From: Membranipora membranacea
Lineage: Eukaryota; Bryozoa; Gymnolaemata; Cheilostomatida; Membraniporidae
NCBI GenBank assembly: GCA_914767715.1
Contig: OU612072.1
Span: forward strand, 16,184,001-16,248,000
Length of the DNA: 64,000 bases
Direction: 5' to 3'
This document shows positions 24,881 through 36,929 of this stretch, piece by piece; position 1 is the stretch's first letter, and every line of letters starts with the position of its first letter. The notes beneath the pieces are model-generated. The model was not told where the DNA came from. It worked only from the letters and a program-made list of their open reading frames with translations, and did not search any database. Position numbers and translations under genes: made by a program.

Positions 24881-25345
24881 ATGAAGGCCATGGCAATATC
24901 ATCTGTGTTTTGTTTGGTGGCGATCTCTGTATCTATTGCAAGGCCTCCCCGGTATCCGAAAAATGCTCCAAGACCGAGTACACCTTGGAGACCTGTTTCT
25001 TCTTGCAGATTTAGAACTCCTTGGATATGCAAATTTAGTACTCCCTGGTCATCTCCAACTCTTAAACCATCTCATGCTCCTTGCAGATTTAGTACTCCTT
25101 GGGCATCTAATAATCCTTGCAGATTTAGAACTCCCTGGACATCTCCAACTCTTAAACCATCTCATGCTCCTTGCACATTTAGTACTCCTTGGGCATCTAA
25201 TAATCCTTGCAGATCTAGAACTCCCTGGACATCTCCAACTCTTAAACCATCTCATGCTCCTTGCACATTTAGTACTCCTTGGGCATCTAATAATCCTTGC
25301 AGAGTTAGTACTCCTCGGAAATCTGAGAAAAAATCACATCACTAG
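24881..25345 (+). CDS. Secreted Cys/Pro/Trp repeat peptide, copy Q2 (154 aa)
   Basis: Intact plus-strand paralogue. Exon 1 about 24,445-24,496; intron 24,497-24,861 (GTGAGT/TTTTCAG); coding exon 24,862-25,392; donor GTGAGT at 25,393; downstream exon from 25,559. Signal peptide of about 20 residues (MKAMAISSVFCLVAIS...SIA), then RPPRYPKNAPRP and three 30-residue repeats (about 25,032-25,301) with Cys at alternating 17 and 11 residue intervals. The end is STPRKSEKKSHH. One repeat has CRFSTPW where others have CTFSTPW or CIFSTPW; most differences fall beside Cys. Extracellular or secreted location is inferred from the signal peptide; function is unknown. Confidence 0.75.
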   Translation: MKAMAISSVFCLVAISVSIARPPRYPKNAPRPSTPWRPVSSCRFRTPWICKFSTPWSSPTLKPSHAPCRFSTPWASNNPCRFRTPWTSPTLKPSHAPCTFSTPWASNNPCRSRTPWTSPTLKPSHAPCTFSTPWASNNPCRVSTPRKSEKKSHH

Positions 25346-25558
25346 ATCATCGGATGTTCAGCAGCAGGTGGTGATGCAACTTCAATAGAAGAGTGAGTTA
25401 CATATGTATTCATATAAGTTTATTTGTGTTTGTCTGACTTTATCAAAAATTAAGGCTTTCTTTTCACCTTGTAAGCAGCTTGAAAATTGCACAATTTCCA
25501 ATTTAACTAGGTGACTCTGTAATAAGATATTGAATTTCACACTCACTCTTTGTTTTAG

Positions 25559-25675
25559 ATACATCAAACAGACCAGAAAGGCCTCTTGCTGCTGTGGCAA
25601 CCATGATCTCCAACCGACAACATGGAACTTCACATTCTTTCTTGACCCGGACCACATATCGACTCCTTTGTAAAT
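25559..25675 (+). other. Conserved downstream exon of peptide gene, with Cys-rich frame
   Basis: Begins after a TTTGTTTTAG acceptor and is present in every copy. One frame reads YIKQTRKASCCCGN, HDLQPTTWNF and DHISTPL before a stop. Between the young and the old (R) modules at least five of the changes in this frame are synonymous third-position changes, which hints at past coding selection. However, no donor in the peptide exon joins it in the STPW frame, so in the present gene it is more simply 3' UTR. An alternative product using a shifted frame is possible but unproven. Confidence 0.4.
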
Positions 25676-27168
25676 GAACATCCTCCTGTTTTTATTATAT
25701 AACCCTTGTTTTCTATCCTTAAAACACAAACTGACTGTGCATGGCCTCACCGTAAGTTTTCACTTTGTGAGTCATGTTAAATATAACACAATGCAAATTA
25801 TATAAACGTCCAGCTGAATTTATCCAAATAATTATACCATTTTATTAGCAAACTCAATGATTTTCGAGTTGATTTCCTGCCCTATGTTTTGAAGTTTACT
25901 GGGTTTTGTAAAATGGAAATTTTTTTTCGTTCAATACTACTTTCAAAACTCTGTGGATAAAGTAGTATCAGTAAGAGAACATGTGCAAGATGACATTGGA
26001 ACCGGGAAATCATAGTAAAAACATTTACACACAGCGCTATATTCATGCCATCAAAGCTTGAAGGAGATTGACTCACATCTTGAGATGATAAAAGCTTAGG
26101 TGTCACCTTCACAGCTAAGTACACCAAAAATATAAAATCACAATAGAAACCCTGATGTTACCTGCGGAAATTCTGTTCCTTCGGACAAATACTGACAGGG
26201 CAACTTCAAGACCTCGTTACAAGCTTCTGCTTCTGCTGATTGGCTTCTTTTGAAGATGTGTTGCTGTAGAAATATTGACAATGTCAAGCTCAAATTCATA
26301 AATTCTGTTAAGAAAAAAAATGTCAAATAACTGGCAAATGATATGCATAAACAGATTGACAAGCTGAAGAAATAGAATCAATTAACTGCATGAAAGAGTG
26401 GTGTTCTCGACAAATTACTTGATCTCCAAAAGTCAAATCCGGTTAAGATCTAAGATGAGCACCACTGATGCCATCAGTTCTACTCTCAATTTGAGATTAT
26501 AAGTATTCATACTCAGATCACAATGAGTGTCCAATTGTCGTGGCAAATTTTGTACATGTTCAAAGCCTGCCAGTCAGCCCTGCGTGAGATAGCAATCTCA
26601 CTGCATCACAGACCAAATCAATCAAAGCCAACCCGAGATGAGCTGTCCATGTTGTCTGTATTATCAGCATGTTCAGAACACTGCACTACACCTGGTTGCA
26701 ATGGATAGTGAACCCAAACAATAACCAGGAAACGCCAGTCCCAGTACAGTTCAATATTTGAATCATCATTCAGCACAAACCTAGGCAGATCAGCCTTTTC
26801 AAATAAATTTCATACATTATTTTGTCAGTGAATCGAACCAGCCTTATGAATTATTATCATTCAATCCTACCAAATTCTGCAAAATTTGCGTTCGTCATTT
26901 TCTGCTTCCTCCTTCCTTTTTCGTCATTTAATTTATGGTAGCAACATGCTTCATTTATCCTACTCACTATATAGTTTGTACAGTGGTCTAAGAGGACTTT
27001 TTTCTTGGTGGACACTCTACACTCTGGGTTGAGAATAGTTTTGAGAATCTTTTGGAATTTCTAGATCAAATTATGCAGAAGTAATGATCTGTAATAGTAT
27101 GATTGATATATGGTCAAAAGAGACAATTTCACACTCTTTTTGAACAGAATTCAGTGGGAGCTGCGTCC

Positions 27169-28674
27169 TGTAATGTCCGTAAAATGATATTATTGGTTTC
27201 CTAAATGTAACCACGTTGACATTTTAATTACACTGGGCGTGATGAGATATTACTATGGTAACCATTCCATTTCAATCAAAGACCAGGCACCTAGCATTTC
27301 TATCTAATAGATGATTCATCGTTAATGTATTTTTGCCATATCATTTTAACTGTTAGTTGAGTTCGTTGAATAGAGAAGAATAGAAGCATTAACAACAGCT
27401 CGCTCTTTTCCCATATTTCCATATCACCATCTTACGACCAAACTCACAAGCACTCTTTCACGCTGACTTAGAACTCAACTTGACATACAATGCAATACGT
27501 GACGAGCACTTTGGCACTATAATAACACCCCACAGATATCCAGAAACACGCTAATCTCCTTAGAGCAAATGGTGGAGGACTGCGACGATCTCCGCTGCTC
27601 TCAGCCAAGCGATAATCAAGGACGATCATCTAAGGTGCCGGATGGATTATGTGCCTTCATATTAAATAAATAATATCTACACCGAAGAAGTAAGTTAAAC
27701 TTGACTCTAACAGCCAGACAGCACATCATGACAATATTATCTTCACACAATTAATCTTGCGACACTACTGCTATTACCTAAACTGTCTGGATAGTGACTT
27801 TTTAAATAATTATTACGCTGCCACGGAATCCTCAACCTGTAAGCTACCGCTCACTACTTCAGATCCGGAGGGATGGTATAATGATATGCTGGCCATCTGA
27901 AAGAAACAGCATGATTGAAACTGGTTGCCCAAGCGCAAGGGTGAATAATATTGCTGCGGTCCAAGTTGTGGACAAAAACCAGTCAGTGACGCCACCCGTT
28001 GTACTATGCTTGTCAACTTGCGGATCGGATAACGGATATTGATGAGTACGACTTCATGGCCACGAGCGCTATCCATACTGAGCTGAGGAATAGAGTATAC
28101 TCGGAGATTTATATTGTGTTGTTATTTTTTTGTCTTAATGTTGATTTGATGGACTTTTGTTATTTAAACTATTGTACCTTTACATATAAAGAATATGAAT
28201 ATTTTGCGCATTGATAATTTTAAGATTTGGATGAGCGAGGACTCTCATGTTTTAAAAGCTGGGTGTATGTTATATCCGTAAAATGGCATTATTGGTTTCC
28301 TAAATGTAACCACGTTGACATTTTACTTACACTGGTCGTAGTGAGATATTACTATGGTAACCATTCCATTTCAATCAAAGACCAGGCACCTAGCATTTCT
28401 AACTAATAGATGATTCATCGTTAATGTATTTTAGCCACATCATTTTAACTGTCAGTTGAGTTCGTTGAATAGAGAAGAATAGAAGCATTAACAACAGCTC
28501 GGTCTTTCCACTGTTTCCATCTCACCATCTTACGATCCAACTCACAAGCACTCTTTCACGCTAGCTATAAGATCTTAAAACTCAACTTGACATACAATGC
28601 AATACATGACGAGCACTTTGGCACTATAATAACACCCCACAGATATCCAGATACACGCTAATTTCATTATAGCA
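27169..28674 (+). mobile_element. Short LTR retrotransposon with two LTRs
   Basis: Two LTRs (27,169-27,567 and 28,268-28,674; about 400 bp, TG...CA) surround a 700 bp interior and are flanked by GTCC duplications (27,165-27,168; 28,675-28,678). The interior opens two bases after the LTR with TGGTGGAGGACTGCGAC, a plausible tRNA primer-binding site. The interior has no gag-pol; the longest ORFs (27,999-28,214 plus strand; 27,813-28,076 minus strand) resemble nothing known. It is a TRIM-like or internally deleted element. The same insertion is a solo LTR at 9,977-10,384. Confidence 0.85.
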
Positions 28675-28889
28675 GTCCTAAAGGTTCCCCATCTATATTT
28701 TTGTGCGAGAACTCAGTTCCCACGGGTTCCCACTGACTCAGGACACTGGGTATGTAGCACCCTACACACAAACATATTTATTTAAGACGTTTTCCTGATG
28801 AATGTTTATGATTTTCAGGCCAACGAATATTCAATTTACTCTAATTATAAACTTGCAAGGTCAGTTTATACAACGACATCTTTGGACGT

Positions 28890-29096
28890 TTTTAACAGTG
28901 CTTCGAAACCGAGTACCCCTTGGATATCTGCTACTCCTTGCAGATTTCCTACTCCTTGGAAATGCAGATTTAGTACTCCCTGGACATCTCACACCCCAAA
29001 AACATCTCATGCTCCTTGTAGAGTTACATATCCTCGGGTGTATACCTCTCCTTATATAACTGTTTATTTGTATACGGCTGTCTCTATTAAAGAATA
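28890..29096 (+). pseudogene. 5'-truncated secreted repeat peptide gene, copy R2
   Basis: Frame with KPSTPWISATPC, KCRFSTPWTSHT, SHAPC and a diverged tail RVTYPRVYTSPY up to a stop at 29,094-29,096. Signal peptide and leader are absent; the upstream sequence is the reverse complement of module DNA near 16,380. Only one repeat-like unit is left. Probably not expressed as a secreted protein. Confidence 0.72.
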
Positions 29097-29204
29097 AGAC
29101 CTGATCGTCAGCTTGTGAACAGCTTGAGTATCACAATAATTACCAAATTAACTAGGATACTCTGTAGTTAGATAATGAATTTCACACTCACTCTTTGTTT
29201 TAGA

Positions 29205-29320
29205 TACATCAAACAGACCAAGAAGGCCTCTTGCTGCTGTGGCAACCAAGATCTACAACCAACAACTTGGAATTTCGCATTCTTTCTTGATATGGACCAC
29301 ATATCGACTCCTTTGATGAT
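29205..29320 (+). other. Cys-rich downstream exon, old module
   Basis: After a TTTGTTTTAG acceptor the frame reads YIKQTKKASCCCGN, QDLQPTTWNF, DHISTPL and then continues because the usual stop is altered. It is the divergent comparison copy for the exon at 25,559, with conservative amino-acid changes and several synonymous ones. Confidence 0.4.
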
Positions 29321-30985
29321 AAACACCCTCCTGCTTTTATTATATTATAACCATTTTATAGAAACCCAAACTGACTGTGCATGGCTTCACTGAAAGATTT
29401 CTCTTTGTGAGTCATGTTAAATAAAACACAATGCAAATTTTATCAAACTCACCTCAGTGACCTTATTGAAATGCATTAGTATGATTAAAACAGTTTCTTT
29501 CTATTTTGGTTGGAGAATATTCTAAGAAAGGACATGTTGGATTGCAGAAGTATCTATAGGTATTCAAATCAGTTGATGTACTTCTGTTTTGAAGTGGTTG
29601 TAAGTAATAGCAAAGCCATGCTATGAATAGCCCTTTGATTGATTGATGAACGTGACTTACTTTGTCAATCAATTGGTTTTGAAATATCGAGGCTGCATTT
29701 TTCCAAATTTGATAGAATACCACATTATCTCATCACGTGGTAAACTCACATCCATTTTTGCTGATCTGCAAATGACATAAGAAAGTGAGGTTGCTATTTA
29801 GATCAAACCTAGGCAAATCAGCCGTTTTAAATATTTTTTATACATTTGCAACTAAATTAACCAAGCCTCATGAATCATTATCATTTAATCCTACCTAATG
29901 TTGTTAACTTGTATTATTGTTTGCCACTCTCTGTTTCTTCTTTTCTTTCTTCATCTTATTCACGCAATTTATGATGCCATGATTTCATTATCCTACACAC
30001 TATATAGTATGTAACACCTTACCACTTATATCTTTTTATTCAAGTCTTTTTTTGTATCTATGTTTATGTGTGTGAGGTCAAGTTATTTTTAGTTTGCTTT
30101 AATTATAGACTTTTAGAAAAGCTCAATAAAGATAATAATTAAATAAATTTAGGCAAATTAATCCATCGGTCGAATAAACTCATTTTGTGATCATAATTTC
30201 CAATATATGTGTAAAAATGTCAAATACTTAATGTTCTCTTTTACGAATGGAAAATCAAATCTATATAAAAGTGATATAACTTGATCAACAGAAAACTGCA
30301 AGTCAATGAGCTTTGTAGGAAATACATAATGTGCTATGAACATGGGCCCTTTTAATGTTGAGCTTAGTGAGTTGCTTATTTGCCACCGTTTAACAATGAT
30401 GTGCTATGATGAAAGTGAAAATTAAATTGTGAAAACTGCAAGTAAATTATCATGATGAGGATGTTAATACATATAGTTGCACAGTTGCAGTTTGAGATGC
30501 TTTACCTCGAATTTGAGAAATCTGATAAAGGTTAACGACCCCATTTTTGAAAGTACAAATCACCTCTTTTTTTTGAAAAGGTGGATAAAAATTGAAGCGG
30601 ATAAATGAAAAAGTTTTACCTCTCAAAGAAACTTAAAATCATTGCCTTTCACTTATCACCATCAATTTATCACAATAGTGATAGAAACTACATTTGTGGG
30701 TAGCCTGTTTATTTAGTTTTCCACACAAACACACTCAACTTAACTCCACCAACTTCACACCTACCCAGAAACGTAAGATTTGTGTTTTGACATTTTGTTT
30801 AATCACCACTGTCTCTTTTGCGCAAAATGTCAGCACTCTCGTCAAGTTACGTCAACAACCGTTTTAAAATCTTTGAAATTTGTGAATTTCATCAAATCCT
30901 CAGTTTCAACAATGTTTCGTCAATTTAGCAAGAAAATTGATATTGCAATTTGATTCCTTATGATAATAATATTACAGTTGCAGAG

Positions 30986-31017
30986 ATGTATGACTCCGGC
31001 CCACCTCAGGTATGGCT
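30986..31017 (+). pseudogene. 5' fragment of microprotein gene A
   Basis: Starts ATGTATGACTCCGGCCC as in gene A (12,690) but after 32 bp the sequence jumps into the middle of the SINE that lies at 15,130 in copy 1. The transmembrane segment and second exon are gone, so no product is expected. Confidence 0.85.
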
Positions 31018-34000
31018 GGTTGAAGTCCAGCGCTCTAACCAACTGAGCCTACTCCTACTCCTGATTCCATGTTAAGTTACTGAATGTTATTGTTATTTTT
31101 AGCCATAGCAGGGCATTGAAACTTGAAACACTCAAGCTATGGCCCGGTTCATTAAGATTAAATAAAACTTCATAATCAGTTTTATAATGTGAACAGTGTT
31201 ATACTACTATAAAAATCAAAAAGGTACCTAACTAACCTTCAGACTATATCATTTGAAACAAAATTGTACATACATTTTGCCTGCAAAAAGAGGCGTAGTT
31301 GTTTTTATTTTGTCTAAAGATAAAATAAAATAGATAACTAACTAACTATAAAATCTGTATGCCCTGTGTACATGTAATTTGCAGTATAGTTGAGTTACGT
31401 AACTAACCAGTGGTAACAATGCTCTACTTTACTAATTGCGTTGGTTTAGTTGGCTAATGTTGACACGTTGTGATCGATAGGGCGAATAGCAAGAGTCAAT
31501 TCGGACAAGCTAGTAATCTGTCTGTAGCTGTATGCTTCGCCTACTGGTTCTACTCTTGTCTTAACCTCACAATAACTTGCCTATGTGAATTCACGTGTGA
31601 GTGCGAAAACTGACTTTGATATGAACAGGATTGGTTTCAAAGATATTACTCTCTTGTTATCCCAGTGCAGACAGACCATGTGTGTATACCTATAGTTCAG
31701 CTTTTTTTATACAAACAGTCTAACAAAACCAAACTATCACCGCGGAAGAATATATTTGCAGCCGGACGATGGGCTCATTCTGATAACCAATATGTCTTGT
31801 ATGTCATCATGTCAGCAGTATGGCATAAGATTTGTCCAGATTCATTCTAGGTTTGTCAAATGGGGTCCTACCAGCAGGGACATCCCTTTAGGAAAATTTT
31901 TGTGTTTGCGTATTCTTATGTCACAGCAGGTATTATTTCATTTGCTGATTTATCGGGGTGATCCAAGCTGTGTGTGTCAATACTAGCACGCTTTTTTTAA
32001 ATTTTTAATTATATTGACAATTTTTGGTTCTTTTTGAAGAGTTGTCTTCCCATCGCCCAATTTCTGAGCAATTTTGGAATGTTTTCAATTTTGGAGAAAA
32101 CAACAATTTGTCTTCCTCTGTCATAGTTAATTGTTGGCCAATGAGAAGATCCGTGAGAAGACAGCTTCAAACATTTGCAAAAATGTTGGCGATTTTTAAA
32201 AACATTCAGACTACATCGCATAGGTAGATTCTATTCACGAATGTTGGCACTGCTAAAAACAGCCAAAGAATGTCGTTGTACAAACTGACCTTGGAAGTTT
32301 ATAATTAGAGTAAATTGAATACTCGTTGGCCTGAAAATCCTAAACATTCAACAGGAAAATGTCTTAAATAAATAAAGTGTTCTGAGTCAGTGGGAACCGG
32401 TGGGAACTGAGTTCTCGCGCAAAAATATAGATGGGGAACCTTTAGGACAGAGTTCCCATTGAATTCTGTTCAAAAAGAGTCTGAAGTTGTCTCTTTTGAC
32501 CAGATATCAATCGTACTATTACAGATCCATATTTCTGCATAATTTGATCTAGAAATTGCAAAAGATTCTCAAAACTATTCTCAACCCAGAGTGTAGAGTA
32601 CCCGCAAAGAAAATAGTCCACTTAGACCACTGTACATACTACATAGTGAGTAAGATAAATGAAGCATGTTGCTACCATAAATTACGTGAAAAAAAGGAAG
32701 GAGGAAGCAGAAAATGATGAACGCAAATTTCGCAGAATTTGGTAGGATTGAATGATATTAATTCATAAGGCTGGTTCGATTCACTGACAAAATAATGTAT
32801 GAAATATATTTGAAAAGGCTGAGCTGCCTAGGTTTGTGCTGAATGATGATTTAAATATTGAACTGTACTGGGACTGGCGTTTCCTGGCTATTGTTTGGGT
32901 TCACTATCCATTGCAACCAGGTGTAGTGTAGTGTTCTGAACATAATTACAGACAAGTTGGACAGCTCATCTCATGTTGGCTTTGATTGATTTGGTCTGTG
33001 ATGCAGTGAAATTACCATCTCACACAGGGCTGACTGCCAGGCTTTGAACAGGTAGAAAATTTGCCACAACATGTGCACACTCACTCTGATCTGAGTATTG
33101 ATGCTTATAATCTCAAATTTAGAGAACAACTGATGGCATCAGTGGTGCTCATCTTAGATGTAAACCGGATTTGTCTTTTGGAGATCAAGTTATAGGGTTA
33201 GAACACCAATCTTTCATGCAGTTAATTGATTCCATTTCTTGAGCTTGTCAATCAGTTTATGCATATCATTTGCCAGTTATTTTACATTTTTTTCATAAAA
33301 GAATTTATGAATTTGAGCTTGACATTGTCAATATTTCTACAACAACTCAACTTCAAAAGAAGCCAATCAGCAGAAGCAGAAGCTTGTAACGAGGTCTTGA
33401 AGTTGCCCTGTCAGTATTTGCCCGAAGGAACAGAAATTCCGCGGGTAACATCAGGGTTTCTATTGTGATATTGTGAGTCAATCTCCTTCAAGCTTTGATG
33501 GCATGAATATAGCGCTGTGTGTAAATGTTTTTACTATAATTCACCGGTTCCAATGTCATCTTGCACATGTTCTCTACTGATACTACTTTATCCACAGAGT
33601 TTTGAAAGTAGTATTGAACAAAAAAAAGTTTTCCATTTGACAAAATTCAGTAAACTTCAAAACATAGGGCAGTAAATCAACTAGAAAATCCTTGAGTTTG
33701 CTAATAAAATGGTTTATTTGGATAAATTCAGCTGGAATTTTATATAATTTGCATTTTTTTTTATCAACATGACTCACAAAGTGAAAACTTACAGTGAGGC
33801 CATTCACAGTCAGTTTGTGTTTTAAGGATAGAAAACAATGATTATGTAATAAAAACAGGAGGATGTTCATTTACAAAGGAGTCGATATGTGGTCCGGGTC
33901 AAGAACGAATGTGAAGTTCCATGTTGTCGGTTGGAGATCATGGTTGCCACAGCAGCAAGAGGCCTTTCTGGTCTGTTTGATGTATCTAAAACAAAGAGTG

Positions 34001-34198
34001 AGTGTGAAATTCAATGTCTGATTACAGAGTCACCTAGTTAAATTGGAAATTGTGCAATTTTCAAGCTGCTTACAAGGTGAAAAGAAAGCCTTAATTTTTG
34101 ATAAAGTCAGACAAACACAAATAAACTTATATGAATACATATGTAACTCACTCTTCTATTGAAGTTGCATCACCACCTGCTGCTGAACATCCGATGAT

Positions 34199-34660
34199 CT
34201 AGTGATGTGATTTTTTCTCAGATTTCCGAGGAGTACTAACTCTGCAAGGATTATTAGATGCCCAAGGAGTACTAAATGTGCAAGGAGCATGAGATGGTTT
34301 AAGAGTTGGAGATGTCCAGGGAGTTCTAGATATGCAAGGATTATTAGATGCCCAAGGAGTACTAAATATGCAAGGAGCATGAGATGGTTTAAGAGTTGGA
34401 GATGTCAAGGGAGTTCTAGATCTGCAAGGATTATTAGATGCCCAAGGAGTACTAAATATGCAAGGAGCATGAGATGGTTTAAGAGTGTGAGATGTCCAGG
34501 GAGTACTAAATTTGCATATCCAAGGAGTTCTAAATCTGCAAGAAGAAACAGGTCTCCAAGGTGTACTCGGTCTTGGAGAATTTTTATACCGGGGAGGCCT
34601 TGCAATAGCTACAGAGATCGCCACCAAACAAAACACAGATATTATTGCCATGGCCTTCAT
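34199..34660 (-). CDS. Secreted Cys/Pro/Trp repeat peptide, copy P3 (153 aa)
   Basis: Intact paralogue, one codon shorter than P2 in the leader (RPPRYKNSPRP). Exon 1 about 35,098-35,047, intron 35,046-34,680, coding exon 34,679-34,152, downstream exon from 33,985. Start at 34,660, directly after the splice acceptor. Three repeats at 34,248-34,517; variants include CRSRTPLTS (Trp changed to Leu) and CISRTPW, so one otherwise invariant Trp is lost here. All length differences between copies are multiples of three, consistent with purifying selection on the frame. Confidence 0.72.
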   Translation of the reverse strand: MKAMAIISVFCLVAISVAIARPPRYKNSPRPSTPWRPVSSCRFRTPWICKFSTPWTSHTLKPSHAPCIFSTPWASNNPCRSRTPLTSPTLKPSHAPCIFSTPWASNNPCISRTPWTSPTLKPSHAPCTFSTPWASNNPCRVSTPRKSEKKSHH

Positions 34661-35119
34661 GACGAGTGCGGTACCAGCTCTGAAAAGAGAAAAAAATTCA
34701 TTTAAATTCAAATCTTAATCTATCATCACTTGGTCAATTTGAAAGATACCACTTAAGTTTATTGCCCAAATAAGATGATCAAATCAGTGTGAGCTGAATA
34801 TTAGCACAGTTATAACCTTCATTAACATTGTTGTTAAATTCATTTACATTGAATAGCAAATTATCAGTAAAATTTAAACAACAACTCAATTATATCTTCT
34901 TTGATAGTTTCATTGTGAAATGGTGTCTGGAAATCTGTTGTGGAGGTAGTTTTATTAATAATGATAGTTTTTTGAATATTCAGCGGCTCAAAAAAGTAAA
35001 CAAATATACATTTTTGAAACTTAGTATACATTCAGACTATACTCACTCCTTTATCAGAAATGTTGATGAACTCGATATGCTGCAAGCAGGATAATGTGAC
35101 ATCTGTAAGCAGACCATCC

Positions 35120-35128
35120 CTTTATATA
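35120..35128 (-). promoter_or_regulatory. TATA box of peptide gene P3
   Basis: TATATAAAG on the minus strand, with the GTGAGT donor at 35,046-35,041. Confidence 0.65.
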
Positions 35129-36929
35129 TGTTTATATCCAGATGTAACTCAAAGCACAGCTGTGCTCACAGTTCCACCTCCGATAACCAGAGTAATTAAT
35201 GACTTGAACTTCCACATTTCCCATCACTTTAGATTTTAGTGGAGGCTGCAGTTTTCAAGTTTTGATTGATCATCAAACTATCTCTGAAATACTACCAAAC
35301 AATCTATTCATGCGGTCAGCTCACATCCATTTTTGCTGAGTAATGGTTATGGACAAATGATTTGGCAGGCAGTAGGAGGTTGCTGTAAAGTCAAATTGAT
35401 TGATCTGAGTGTTATTGATATTAATGGTATGACACTTCAAAATAATAAGATTACCGCTGCAATAAGATGCTGTGTATCATCATTCACTATAATATAGTCT
35501 GCAAAAAGACCAAGTAAACCTCATACCAAGTAATGCATATATGAACTGTGACCTTGATAATTGAATAAAATATGGATAACACTCGTATTATCTCATACTT
35601 CCCCAAAAATATCCTGTTCTGTCTCACAGCAAAATCCACATGGATCCATAAATGTTGAGATTGAGTTTGTTTGGTGTTGGAGGGGTGCTAGAGGTAGGAG
35701 TTAATATGAAGTTTACTAACAATGTGGATCAGAAAAAACGCAATTACATACATAATTAAAATTCTTCACCTTATATTTTGGGACTTTTTGTATCCTTCTT
35801 TGCAATAAACAGCTGGGTGACAAGTACTTTCAAAAATAGGGTCAACAACCTTTCAAATATTTCTTGATTATTTTTCTTATTAAGGAAGTCAATCAATTTA
35901 GACTGTCAAAACATACTTCCTGAACATGATTTAATTACTCAAAATTCCCTACTTTGATTTGGAATGGATGCATGGTTTTAGCGATAAGAAATTTCAAACA
36001 GTAGCAAATGAATATAAATATCAATTTAGGTTTTCATTACCCTTAAATCAAGCCAATAGAAATTTGAAAGTATTTCAGCCTCCCTGTTTAGCCTTCCATT
36101 CCCTTTAAACTTGACCACTTGAACTTGTAAGTGGAGAACATCCCATGCTTCGATTTCACAACAACTTTAAGAGTAATCAAATCATTGAAATAGCATTGGC
36201 ATATCTTTTCACGCAACTTTTGTGTCCCTTCATTCTATTTGCGCAACCCTATCCCGTTGAAGCAGCATGAGGGATTAACGGAGGCACCAATGCCTGTGAC
36301 ACTTGAGGCACGGTTTCAGGAACCAAAATCATCCATTCAAACAGAGAGTAGGCAACTTCATTTGAAATGGGACAATGATTGATGGGAATTTTGCTTGTCA
36401 GCAGAAGTTGGTAAACCAATATTGAACAGAAATTAGATGCTTTCTGAATTGGATGTATATAAAGTGAGTGCTGGAATGCCATTATCATTATCATTATCAT
36501 TATAATAAGGTTATCAGAGGAATGTTTGGCTGTGTCTCCATGGGAACTCTAGGTTTCAGTCTTGTTACAACATAGAAGAGCGTAATAACTTGCAGAAAAT
36601 AAAGTGCATCAATCACTTACAGCAACTTTCTAATGCTAGTGCTAATACAACAATGGCTATTGCTCACGGTAACTGACCTATTAATCAATATCAATAAGAA
36701 TGTCATTTATAAACAAAAATTTCCCAGCCCAAGCAGATGAAGATATGTCTGAGTGATTTATGTGATTGAGCTGAACTTTGAAAGTACTGCCTCTATTAAT
36801 TAAAGATTTCGAAGAAAAAAGGCGACAAAATTAGTTCAATTCCTTGTCACTAACAATCACCCTAATGTCTGTTTTTTTCTAAAATGAATCCTAGAGTCGG
36901 GAAAAAGTGACTGTCAATAGTAAGACAAG

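Larger units (their letters stand above)
22470..28880 (-). repeat. Inverted module Q2
   Basis: Reverse-complement copy of about 16,380-21,160, carrying peptide gene Q2 on the plus strand and broken by an LTR element at 27,169-28,674. A GATAAT microsatellite near 22,890 is longer here than in the other copies. At about 28,880 the match stops at a junction with the older module R2. The ORF at 22,893-23,162 is an expansion of that microsatellite plus duplicated DNA, not a gene. Confidence 0.85.
28880..31017 (+). repeat. Old degraded module R2
   Basis: Copy of R1 (10,590-12,720). It carries a truncated peptide gene, the downstream Cys-rich exon and the 5' part of the microprotein gene, and ends at a deletion junction near 31,017. 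The region 29,460-30,960 is AT-rich with no gene seen. Confidence 0.75.
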
